Positions 1-5,660 of a stretch of DNA of 6,920 bases are shown one piece after another. This stretch comes from DALYCO01 sp964535545 (GTDB taxonomy: Bacteria > Patescibacteriota > Minisyncoccia > Phycocordibacterales > UBA9973). Position 1 is the stretch's first letter. Each line of letters begins with the position of its first letter. The notes under the pieces were generated by a model that worked only from the letters and a program-made list of their open reading frames with translations, did no database searches and was not told where the DNA came from. Position numbers and translations under genes: made by a program. The DNA lies in contig CAZHUT010000041.1 of assembly GCA_964535545.1 (NCBI GenBank), positions 1 through 6,920 on the forward strand, in the 5' to 3' direction.

Positions 1-670
1 TTAGTTGTTTGAGACGGCTTCGGAGAGCCTTTGGGTTTTGGAAGGTCTTACCGTCGCTGCAAACCGCCAAGGATTTTATTCCAAGGTCTACACCGACGAT
101 GGCTTCTGCCTTCTTTGGCGGATCAGGAAATTCTTGCTCGACTTGGACGCTAACGAACCAGTGGCCAGCGTGTTCGCTGACCGTAGCAGAGAGTATCTTA
201 ATGCCTTCTGTGGGAATATAGCCGTGTTCTTTGAGGCGTAGTTTTCCGAGGACTGGCAGTTGAACCGCATTATTGAACACCTTGATTACACCAGTTAATC
301 GGAAACTGCCAATACTTCGATGTTTGGACTTAAAACGAGGGAAGCCAGCTTTACCTTTGAACGTGCCTGCCTTCTTGCCTTTGACCTTGCGGAAGAAGTT
401 ATCATAAGCGCGATCAAGGTTGCGTAGAGCCTCTTGCGGGGCACACTTACTGACCGAATACATCCAAGGAAATTCTGACTTCTTTAGGGAATTGAGGCGA
501 CGGTGGAGTTCGATAGCATTTGGGGTCTTTTCCTTTGCCCCAAATGCCTTCTTTTTCTCATTTAGACCCCAGTTAAAAGTGAAGCGAGCAGCCCCAGCAT
601 GTTGAAGAAGTGCTGTTCTTTCCTTGTCATCTGGATCGAGTTCGGTCTTGTAGCCTCTTATCGTTTTCAT
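1..670 (-). CDS. tnpB: TnpB, RNA-guided transposon nuclease (N-terminal 223 residues; runs off the window)
   Basis: TnpB proteins of IS607 and IS200/IS605 elements are RNA-guided DNA nucleases, ancestors of Cas12, that favour retention of the element. I translated the frame by hand from the ATG at 670-668: it stays open for 223 codons to the window edge. The N-terminal pattern is typical of the family: GYKTELDP (residues 6-13), GAARFTFNWGL (26-36), then AGFPRFKSKHRS (about 107-118). The RuvC-I motif GVDLGIKSLAV is at 193-203, with catalytic Asp195. The RuvC-II Glu, zinc finger and RuvC-III Asp would lie past the edge, so intactness cannot be judged. There is no clear Shine-Dalgarno site, and the ATG sits inside a 7-bp hairpin, suggesting translational control. 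The guide (omega) RNA normally overlaps the tnpB 3' end and would also be outside the window. Confidence 0.92.
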   Translation of the reverse strand, partial: MKTIRGYKTELDPDDKERTALLQHAGAARFTFNWGLNEKKKAFGAKEKTPNAIELHRRLNSLKKSEFPWMYSVSKCAPQEALRNLDRAYDNFFRKVKGKKAGTFKGKAGFPRFKSKHRSIGSFRLTGVIKVFNNAVQLPVLGKLRLKEHGYIPTEGIKILSATVSEHAGHWFVSVQVEQEFPDPPKKAEAIVGVDLGIKSLAVCSDGKTFQNPKALRSRLKQL

Positions 671-691
671 CGCCCAAAAGGAAAGGGCGAT
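669..691 (-). promoter_or_regulatory. Hairpin over the tnpB start codon
   Basis: Positions 669-675 and 685-691 form a perfect 7-bp stem (ATCGCCC with GGGCGAT) with a 9-nt loop. In the mRNA the first two bases of the tnpB AUG are part of the stem, and the only G-rich stretch that could bind the ribosome is also paired. This is expected to keep translation of tnpB low unless the stem is opened. The structure is read directly; the regulatory role is inferred. Confidence 0.55.
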
Positions 692-716
692 AAACTGTTC
701 CCATCACGAAGCAGAA

Positions 717-800
717 TACCGCCCATTTATTAGATTTCAGGTTAGCGATGAGTCGGTGATGGCGACTTCATCTAACTATCCATTATCGACATGGGCGGTA
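717..800. repeat. Nested palindrome between the adenine methyltransferase and tnpB
   Basis: A perfect 10-bp inverted repeat, TACCGCCCAT at 717-726 and ATGGGCGGTA at 791-800, encloses a second imperfect stem: GTTAG (741-745) with CTAAC (772-776), ATGA (748-751) with TCAT (768-771), and GTC (752-754) with GAC (764-766). A 9-nt apical loop and small bulges complete it. It begins 7 bp after the stop codon of the adenine methyltransferase. It could be a structured tnpB leader RNA, a weak terminator for the R-M operon (there is no clear U-run), or the DNA end of a tnpB element. The rest of the 671-807 gap holds the start-codon hairpin and no ORF that I can support. Confidence 0.6.
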
Positions 801-807
801 GAATCCT

Positions 808-1806
808 TTAATTTTTACGAATTTCAAAGACGTATTCGACCAACTTTTCGTTGTTATATTTTCGGTCTTTGGACGTATCTGCTTTATACCGACGCTGATC
901 TCTCTCATGAACTGTGAGATTTGGAAACGCAGCTTCTACATCTTTCCGCTCCAAAAGTCCGTCAGAGTTGTAGCTAACAAATGTAAATTCCGCAGTTGTT
1001 TCATTTACTGTGGATTTCAGAAACTCTAAACACTTCTTTTTGGTGCAAAAATCGCTACTGCACTCGTTTTTCCAATCCCGAAGTCCTGTTTTCCCAGATG
1101 CTTGAGGGCTATCTTGCCGAACGAAAGTTTCATACAAATGGTAATTCGGCCCGTATTGTCTTTGGTTGTATGGTGGGTCAATGTAAAGAATATCTTCCTT
1201 GAATTTGTTTCTGAATGCACTGTCTTTCAGCAGCGCGAGAATATCGCTGCTGAAAGCATCGCATTGCCCACCGACAACATCTTCATGACGAAGAATGAAT
1301 TTATCCTTTGCTCTGTCTTTGAACTTTTTCAAAAAAGCAGCCTGCACCCCTGTCGTATTACTGACGCTGCTCATTGCTTCCAAGCCACAGTATAGCAGGT
1401 AATCTCTAACTTTTGGATCATCTACACTATCTATCTCTTTTCTCACTCTATCAATACGCTTCGCATTATACGCAGTAAAGTAGAGACGTGGTGGGATGGA
1501 TTCGTCACAGAAATTACTATAGAAGTATCCACTGATACCTCGTAATTTATTGAGTTTTTCCATCTCCTCCGTTGCTTTTTTGAGTTGAGCATCGGTAAGA
1601 CCAATGCTCCCATTCGCTATAACAGACGGAAATCGCATCAAATCGTTTGAAATGACTTGATAGCCAAGCTGCGCAGCATAACGACTTACAGCCCCAGACC
1701 CACTACAGGCGTCAAGAAATGTCTTGTTTTTTGGTTCGCCAGTTGCGTTTTTAATGATCTCAAAAAGCCAGTCGTTGAGTTTTACTTTCGATCCAATGTA
1801 GTCCAC
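808..1806 (-). CDS. D12-class DNA adenine-N6 methyltransferase of the R-M system
   Basis: The protein transfers methyl from S-adenosylmethionine to adenine N6 and protects one strand or half of the recognition site. At 332 residues it is complete. Motifs in order: YIGSK (residues 3-7, motif X at the N terminus as in D12 enzymes), FLDACSGSG (30-38, SAM-binding motif I), and DILYIDPPYNQRQYGPNYH (205-223), with the catalytic DPPY at 210-213. A later FVSYNSDGLL stretch (276-285) is also typical of the class. The start is GTG at 1806-1804, preceded by a good AAGGGGAG ribosome site; the next in-frame Met is inside the domain. The gene begins 14 bp after the endonuclease stop, indicating one operon. 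The DPPYNQRQY form resembles the adenine methyltransferases of Type IIS systems (FokI-like). The target sequence cannot be read from the protein. Confidence 0.93.
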   Translation of the reverse strand: MDYIGSKVKLNDWLFEIIKNATGEPKNKTFLDACSGSGAVSRYAAQLGYQVISNDLMRFPSVIANGSIGLTDAQLKKATEEMEKLNKLRGISGYFYSNFCDESIPPRLYFTAYNAKRIDRVRKEIDSVDDPKVRDYLLYCGLEAMSSVSNTTGVQAAFLKKFKDRAKDKFILRHEDVVGGQCDAFSSDILALLKDSAFRNKFKEDILYIDPPYNQRQYGPNYHLYETFVRQDSPQASGKTGLRDWKNECSSDFCTKKKCLEFLKSTVNETTAEFTFVSYNSDGLLERKDVEAAFPNLTVHERDQRRYKADTSKDRKYNNEKLVEYVFEIRKN

Positions 1807-1820
1807 GTCTCCCCTTCCAC

Positions 1821-2720
1821 TTACTTAACCTTATCCATTACCAATTGCACTTCTGCTTGATGTTTTGCCCTCGCAGAAGTTAAATTAGGACAGAGATTTT
1901 CGTCCTTCGGCTCCAAGTGATTGTGCCAGAAACATCCAACACACTTTTTTGGACTTTCATCATACCTCTGCCTAAAGGCTTGCCTGAACTGTTCCAGTGC
2001 AAACGGCAATGGAATAGCTTCTCCCTTCAAACAAGCCTTGCATGCTTCTCTTTTCATATAGTTCGTCTTATCCGAAATCACTTGAAAATCTCGGTCATAA
2101 GAACCGTCTTTCAAGGACGCTTCGGTAAGCCTCGCCGCCTTTAGCCCCTCTCGCTTTCTGACATCTTCTGGGATGCGATGATCGAATTGTCGATCTTTTT
2201 GGAACGAACTTACGCCAAGAAAATCAGTGTGATGAACAGAACGAACAAGTGTTTTTAATTTCTTCGGCAGTTTATTCCAGTTGTTCTCTTTTGTTTCCGC
2301 TTTGGGGTCAAAGTCAATAATTTCCCGACACTCTTTTCCATTCAGCTTGAATGTATAGTTGTTTCGTGTTGTGCCATCTGACTTTTGCTCTGCCCGAAAC
2401 ACAAATCCAAGCTCCCGAAGCGTCTGCGCTTGTTTTGCTACCTGTCCACTCGGCATTTCGTCGTTCGCTCTGGGGGTTTTCCAGTATCCGATTAGGCAGG
2501 CAACCGTCATTGGAGCAGAAGGAAAATGCTCGTATGACATTACTTCATGATCAGCAAGCAACTGATCGTTGCGAGTGTATTTTAAGTTGCCATTACTCTC
2601 TGCCCGCAAGCACAGCGTGATGTTTCTAACCACATTGGGATTGCTTTGATCGTGCCCAAAACGGAGACACAATTCAGAAATGACGGACAACTCTTCAGTG
2701 GTGGGTATTACTTCTTTCAT
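1821..2720 (-). CDS. Probable HNH-type restriction endonuclease with a CxxC zinc site
   Basis: Position between two DNA methyltransferases and the HNH-like core make this the probable restriction nuclease of the system. The protein has 299 residues. The N-terminal half includes a stretch around 91-127 (SGQVAKQAQTLRELGFVF...NNYTFKLNG) that reads like a winged-helix DNA-binding segment, which is a guess. The nuclease core is in the C-terminal half: QFDHRIPEDVRKREG at 178-192 (Asp180, His181), then DFQVISDKTNYMKREACKAC at 211-230. Asn220 is the likely central Asn of the beta-beta-alpha-metal fold. CxxC pairs at Cys227/Cys230 and Cys260/Cys263 probably bind a structural zinc. Start: ATG at 2720-2718 with GGAAG six bases upstream, overlapping the methyltransferase stop (ATGA), so the two are translationally coupled. 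Sequence similarity to any named enzyme was not tested. Confidence 0.8.
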   Translation of the reverse strand: MKEVIPTTEELSVISELCLRFGHDQSNPNVVRNITLCLRAESNGNLKYTRNDQLLADHEVMSYEHFPSAPMTVACLIGYWKTPRANDEMPSGQVAKQAQTLRELGFVFRAEQKSDGTTRNNYTFKLNGKECREIIDFDPKAETKENNWNKLPKKLKTLVRSVHHTDFLGVSSFQKDRQFDHRIPEDVRKREGLKAARLTEASLKDGSYDRDFQVISDKTNYMKREACKACLKGEAIPLPFALEQFRQAFRQRYDESPKKCVGCFWHNHLEPKDENLCPNLTSARAKHQAEVQLVMDKVK

Positions 2721-3601
2721 AGCATTCTTCCGATCAACGACTTTAATACAGCGACCACCATAGAGTTTGCCAGCATGGCGTAGCGACGAGTCGCACTAAC
2801 GGAATCTGGGAACACAAATTCATCTGGCAGATCGAATAATCTGCAACATTCCTTTATTGTCGGCTTTCTGGCTTGCCCGATTGCGTTATTCACAGCAGCG
2901 ACATAGCTGATGTATTCCGAGGAACTGCCATTTCGACAAATAGTTTGCGTAATGCAGTTAATGTATGGATTTGTGTAGCTTCGCAATCTTTGTGCAACTT
3001 TGGGCTTTGCGAGGAAACTGCGCGTAGCAAAGACATTTTCATCCACCTCTTCATCAAGAAATTCGGCAAGATGAGGCGTCGTGTCTGGATGTTTTTCTGG
3101 GAAACTGAACTCACCTTGTGTCCCAACGATCCACAGTCGCTTCCTGCTCTGCGGTATGCCGAAATCGAGCGAGTTCAAAACCTCGTAGCTGACCTTATAA
3201 CCCATTCGCTTCATGCTTTTGACCAAAGAGGCGAGAACTCTGCCCCCTTCAATATCCAGAAGTCCCTCCACGTTTTCAGCGATAAACATTTTGGGTTTGT
3301 TCTTACGCATAAGGTCAAGAGCGTTGAGAACCAAGGTTCCCCGCTTGTCTTTCAGTCCTCCACGAGTCCCTGCAAAAGAGAATGGCTGACATGGAAATCC
3401 AAAAACCAGAAGATCAACACTCGGTATCTCCTTGATACTCGTGATGTCATCGTAGAAGTTTTTGCAGCGATGATTAGCCATGTATGTTTCTTTGACGAAC
3501 GGATCGTTGTCACAGGCAAACTCCACATCATGTGGAATGCCCAACGATTTAATTGCGAACTCTGGTGCCCCGATGCCCGAAAAGAACGTGCCTAATTTCA
3601 T
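2717..3601 (-). CDS. DNA cytosine-C5 methyltransferase of the R-M system
   Basis: The enzyme methylates cytosine C5 using S-adenosylmethionine. From the chosen ATG it has 294 residues, a compact but complete C5 enzyme. Motifs appear in the canonical order: I, LGTFFSGIGAPE (3-14); IV, GFPCQPFS (68-75) with catalytic Cys71; VI, AENVEGLL (108-115); VIII, DFGIPQSRKRLWIVG (146-160); IX, KPTIKECCRLFDLPDEF (246-262); X, YAMLANSMVVAVL (274-286). The recognition domain between VIII and IX (about 161-245) is short. The frame stays open to a GTG at 3625-3623, but ATG 3601-3599 is preferred because motif I normally sits close to the N terminus and GGGA lies upstream. It is the first gene of the R-M cluster and overlaps the endonuclease start by 4 bp, so the host is methylated before or together with nuclease synthesis. 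Confidence 0.95.
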   Translation of the reverse strand: MKLGTFFSGIGAPEFAIKSLGIPHDVEFACDNDPFVKETYMANHRCKNFYDDITSIKEIPSVDLLVFGFPCQPFSFAGTRGGLKDKRGTLVLNALDLMRKNKPKMFIAENVEGLLDIEGGRVLASLVKSMKRMGYKVSYEVLNSLDFGIPQSRKRLWIVGTQGEFSFPEKHPDTTPHLAEFLDEEVDENVFATRSFLAKPKVAQRLRSYTNPYINCITQTICRNGSSSEYISYVAAVNNAIGQARKPTIKECCRLFDLPDEFVFPDSVSATRRYAMLANSMVVAVLKSLIGRML

Positions 3602-3685
3602 TAGGTGATTCCCGAAGAGAAACACGGATATACAATGACGCTAATCAAAGTATACTGAATGTCTTTTCACTCGGAAGTTCACCTA
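3602..3685 (-). promoter_or_regulatory. Probable promoter/operator of the R-M operon
   Basis: The 84-bp gap between tnpA and the C5 methyltransferase holds a good -10 box (TATACT, minus strand, within the palindrome AGTATACT at 3649-3656) with only a weak -35 (TTCCGA-like, about 3671-3676). A transcript would start near 3643 and have a leader of about 40 nt. Inverted arms TAGGTGA (3602-3608) and TCACCTA (3679-3685) bracket the promoter exactly. This looks like a place for autoregulation, which is common in R-M operons. The elements are visible; their use is inferred. Confidence 0.4.
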
Positions 3686-4351
3686 TTAACGTGTCGCTTT
3701 CTCCTTTGTCACACCTATCTTCTTTGCGATCTCTGCCAGCTTTCGTGCTTTGCGATTTTCAGCCGAACGCTTGCCGTATATTTTGTTGCTGAACGACGAC
3801 ATCAACGAAAGAATGTCTTCCACGAGTTCTTGTTCGTAGCTCTTACCGAGAATTTCGCTCATCCACTCGATTTCAACATCGTGTGAGGCGAAATACTCCT
3901 GTAAAAACCCGACCATAAATCTTGAAAGTCGATCCTTGTGTTCGACTACTACCTTGTCGATCTTCTTTTCATCGACCAGCTTAAAGAGGCGTTTGAGTTT
4001 GGCACGGTCGTCTTTCATCCCAGAACCAACCTCCTCAAATGTCTCGATCACCGTGTATTTTTTCTCAACACAGTATTTGAGGATTCGCCCAGATTGACGC
4101 TCCAAGTCGCCCTTCTCTTTTTGTTCGTGAGAAGAGACCCGTGCATAGACCGCTACTCGAATTTTGCCTTTTTGGGCTTTATCTTCCAGCGATTCCCCGC
4201 GCATCTTATCGATGTCGCAGACACGATAACGGCGGTGTTGTCCCGCAGTCAGAACTGGTTTCAGCGTCCCCGCCTTATCCCATTCTCGAAGTGTGTCAAT
4301 ACAGACGCCGAGCATATCGGCGGCTTTTCCTATACTAACCAACTGTTTCAT
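3686..4351 (-). CDS. tnpA: IS607-type serine recombinase (TnpA)
   Basis: IS607 transposases are small serine recombinases that move DNA through a circular intermediate with little target specificity. The 221-residue length is normal for the family. A MerR-like helix-turn-helix leads (residues 6-42: SIGKAADMLGVCIDTLREWDK... then AGQHRRY), which is the IS607 arrangement, since most resolvases carry their DNA-binding domain at the C terminus. The catalytic domain follows: VAVYARVSSHEQ (67-78) with nucleophile Ser73, DLERQ (82-86), EEVGSGMKDDR (106-116), and KDRLSRF (139-145) with the active-site arginines Arg141 and Arg144. All catalytic residues I can check are present, so it should be active. 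Start: ATG at 4351-4349 behind GGGGGAAC. It overlaps the upstream small ORF by 17 bp. The IS607 partner gene tnpB lies about 3 kb downstream, beyond the R-M genes. Confidence 0.95.
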   Translation of the reverse strand: MKQLVSIGKAADMLGVCIDTLREWDKAGTLKPVLTAGQHRRYRVCDIDKMRGESLEDKAQKGKIRVAVYARVSSHEQKEKGDLERQSGRILKYCVEKKYTVIETFEEVGSGMKDDRAKLKRLFKLVDEKKIDKVVVEHKDRLSRFMVGFLQEYFASHDVEIEWMSEILGKSYEQELVEDILSLMSSFSNKIYGKRSAENRKARKLAEIAKKIGVTKEKATR

Positions 4352-4631
4352 GTTCCCCCGTCAGCTTTAATTCGCTGAACAGAGAACGCCATTGGTCGTA
4401 TATCTTTTGAAATTCCTCAACCGTGGGAACTTCGCTGTCTGTGTAGTCAAACATCATTGGATAGATGCGACCGTCCGACAGTTCAAATTCAGTTTTTGTC
4501 ACTCTAACAACCATTAGACGCTCCGTTAGCTTCTTTTTCTTATTTCCACGCTTCTTCATAGGTTCCTTTATAAAAATCCAGATTTCTTTAGATTTCGTGT
4601 TTGGCTCGAAAAACACCAATCTTTTCATCAT
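4335..4631 (-). CDS. Small protein of unknown function overlapping tnpA
   Basis: This 98-residue ORF overlaps the tnpA start by 17 bp in another frame, which suggests coupled translation and a role in, or capture by, the element. I do not recognise the family. Visible features: no signal peptide or membrane segment, a strongly basic stretch MKKRGNKKKKL (25-35), a beta-type segment with LSDGRIYPMMFD (51-62), and an acidic/aromatic helical C-terminal part (about 69-88). The start is one of two adjacent ATGs (4631 or 4628), with no clear Shine-Dalgarno site, so initiation is weak or leaderless. It could be a DNA-binding accessory or regulator given the basic stretch, but that is a guess. Confidence 0.65.
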   Translation of the reverse strand: MMKRLVFFEPNTKSKEIWIFIKEPMKKRGNKKKKLTERLMVVRVTKTEFELSDGRIYPMMFDYTDSEVPTVEEFQKIYDQWRSLFSELKLTGEHETVG

Positions 4632-4686
4632 TTCTATCGACTAAAAAGGTATGCGAGTGTAAATCCACACGCTATACTCTTTTACT
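4632..4686. promoter_or_regulatory. Divergent promoter region with leaderless plus-strand start
   Basis: This 55-bp gap separates divergent genes. On the plus strand TATACT at 4673-4678 is a good -10 box, and only eight pyrimidine-rich bases separate it from the ATG at 4687. Transcription starting 6-8 bases after the box would leave essentially no 5' leader, and no Shine-Dalgarno site is present. A short imperfect palindrome (GTGT 4657-4660, ACAC 4667-4670, 6-nt loop) lies just upstream of the -10 box and could be an operator. The minus-strand promoter is not clear. Confidence 0.4.
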
Positions 4687-5025
4687 ATGAAGTTCATCAC
4701 AAATGGTAGAATTGCGTCCATCGTTCCAACGGAAGAAGATTTTGAAGCATTCAAAGAAGCAGGGCACACAGATGCCGTCTCAAGAGACGCGCTGATTGCC
4801 AGATATGCTCAAATCCCAGAAGTGGCTTTAATTGAGATTTCGATGGAAGAATTGACGGAAGCGACTGAACGCTTTCGTGAAGACACAAAGAAGCATATTG
4901 AGAGCTTGGGGAATCCGCTTGTCAAATATGAGATTGAAGTGAACGGGAAGAAAGTTATCGGGAATGCGGCCCGATCCTTCATTGCGGTTAGGCTGGCGAT
5001 GGAATTAAGCCAAAAATCTCCGTAG
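4687..5025 (+). CDS. Hypothetical protein, 112 residues, probably leaderless
   Basis: This is the only plus-strand gene I support in the window. The product is soluble-looking and charged, with no membrane segment. Segments: a short beta start KFITNGRIASIVP (2-14), an acidic helix EEDFEAFKEAG (16-26), a helical middle (54-74), a beta pair around VKYEIEVNGKKVIG (79-92), and a helical end AARSFIAVRLAMELSQ (94-109). I do not recognise the family. Coding is supported by the uninterrupted frame, a well-placed -10 box upstream and palindromes at its end. It diverges from the tnpA operon, so it may be host DNA next to the element or an element gene. Confidence 0.65.
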   Translation: MKFITNGRIASIVPTEEDFEAFKEAGHTDAVSRDALIARYAQIPEVALIEISMEELTEATERFREDTKKHIESLGNPLVKYEIEVNGKKVIGNAARSFIAVRLAMELSQKSP

Positions 5026-5052
5026 GTTATCAGAGATTTCCGTAGATTTTTT
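5012..5052. terminator. Overlapping palindromes at a convergent gene junction, possible terminator
   Basis: AAATCTC (5014-5020) and GAGATTT (5033-5039) form a perfect 7-bp stem with a 12-nt loop. An alternative 8-bp pair joins AAAAATCT (5012-5019) and AGATTTTT (5044-5051), and a run of T ends at 5052. The arms also form a direct repeat, TCTCCGTAGGTT (5017-5028) and TTTCCGTAGATT (5037-5048), 10 of 12 identical. It spans the stop of the plus-strand gene and lies just beyond the end of the convergent CAP gene, where a bidirectional terminator is expected. The stem is A+T-rich, so efficiency is doubtful. Confidence 0.4.
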
Positions 5053-5063
5053 GCAACAGTTCC

Positions 5064-5660
5064 TCAACCCCACATACCTGTTTTAACCGCAATGCCAACT
5101 TCTCGCGTATCTTCATCAAATAGTTGAGCGCGATGACCAGCATGTGCTACGAACAAATCATGTATAAGATTCGCTTTTTGATAAACATAGGTATCGCTGC
5201 TTATGTATGATATAGTAATTAACCCACCATTTTCAACAATATGTATTGGTTGATAACCCACAGCAACAGCACGAGAATAGGGATCACTGCCTTCCGTTCC
5301 ATGCTGCATCGTTCGATGGTCAAAGTTCCAATCAGCCCAACCAGAAGCAGCTTCTGCTAATTTATCATTCCAACGTAATGAATGCTTAGGAGATGGATTG
5401 ATATAGTTTTCAGGTAATCCCTCATTTAATGTTGTACCAACTCTAGTAACTGCGGCAACCGGATTTTGTCTATCTCTATTAATCCAGTTAACCATTTGAG
5501 ATGCAATCTCAGGATAAGAAGTATATACAAAAAGACATCGTTGTTCAAGATTGTCGAAACGAACTTGACTACATAGATATGTTAGATTGCATTGATTGCG
5601 AAGCAGCTGGCGCAGATGTTCCCACATCTGTTCCGCCAGATAAGCCCAAGTAGTCTTCAT
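5064..5660 (-). CDS. CAP (SCP/PR-1-like) domain protein; start uncertain
   Basis: CAP domains are mostly secreted and of varied, often unknown, function. Numbering from the ATG at 5660: the fold begins with helix YPEIASQMVNWINRDRQNP (49-67), then LRWNDKLAEAASGWADWNFDH (95-115), MQHG (118-121, His120), SRAVAVGYQPIHIVENGG (129-146, Glu143), and AHAGHRAQLFDEDTREVGIAV (172-192, His176). These His/Glu/His positions match the usual CAP cavity. The domain is complete to the C terminus, but the start is a problem. The ATG at 5660 would overlap the upstream gene by 92 bp with residues 1-30 that do not look like a signal peptide; the next in-frame ATG (5495) cuts into the first helix; and no GTG or TTG lies between. 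A +1 shift would fuse it to the upstream Q/N-rich protein. Confidence 0.7.
   Translation of the reverse strand: MKTTWAYLAEQMWEHLRQLLRNQCNLTYLCSQVRFDNLEQRCLFVYTSYPEIASQMVNWINRDRQNPVAAVTRVGTTLNEGLPENYINPSPKHSLRWNDKLAEAASGWADWNFDHRTMQHGTEGSDPYSRAVAVGYQPIHIVENGGLITISYISSDTYVYQKANLIHDLFVAHAGHRAQLFDEDTREVGIAVKTGMWG

Larger units (their letters stand above)
1..4631 (-). mobile_element. Putative IS607-type element carrying a restriction-modification cassette (one end outside the window)
   Basis: The block starts with a small ORF and an IS607-type serine recombinase (tnpA), continues through a C5 methyltransferase, an HNH endonuclease and a D12 adenine methyltransferase, and ends with tnpB at the window edge. 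All genes share one strand. IS607 elements normally carry tnpA directly followed by tnpB, so the three R-M genes look like passengers. The outer ends cannot be placed: IS607 transposition leaves no target duplication, and the tnpB-side end lies beyond position 1. The boundary at 4631 is only the edge of the first co-directional ORF. The alternative is that tnpB belongs to a separate element whose left end lies in 671-807, and that tnpA with the R-M genes is a chance neighbour. Confidence 0.55.

Noticed and set aside
5..605. Plus-strand short ORFs across the tnpB region
   Set aside because: They are out-of-frame shadows of tnpB, which has an uninterrupted frame with family motifs on the minus strand.
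741..776. Integron attC-like site in the imperfect palindrome
   Set aside because: CTAAC and GTTAG occur in the wrong order for attC core sites, the RYYYAAC/GTTRRRY pattern is incomplete, and there is no integrase or cassette array.
671..807. TnpB guide (omega) RNA
   Set aside because: For TnpB the guide RNA overlaps the 3' end of the gene and the element end, which is outside the window; an upstream position is typical of IscB, not TnpB.
2873..3595. Long plus-strand open frame (240 codons) opposite the C5 methyltransferase
   Set aside because: The minus strand has every C5 methyltransferase motif in order; the plus-strand translation is Cys- and Phe-rich with no recognisable domain, so it is an antisense shadow.
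3599..3625. GTG start at 3625 for the C5 methyltransferase
   Set aside because: It adds eight residues before motif I with no good ribosome site; ATG at 3601 places motif I at the N terminus as usual and has GGGA upstream.
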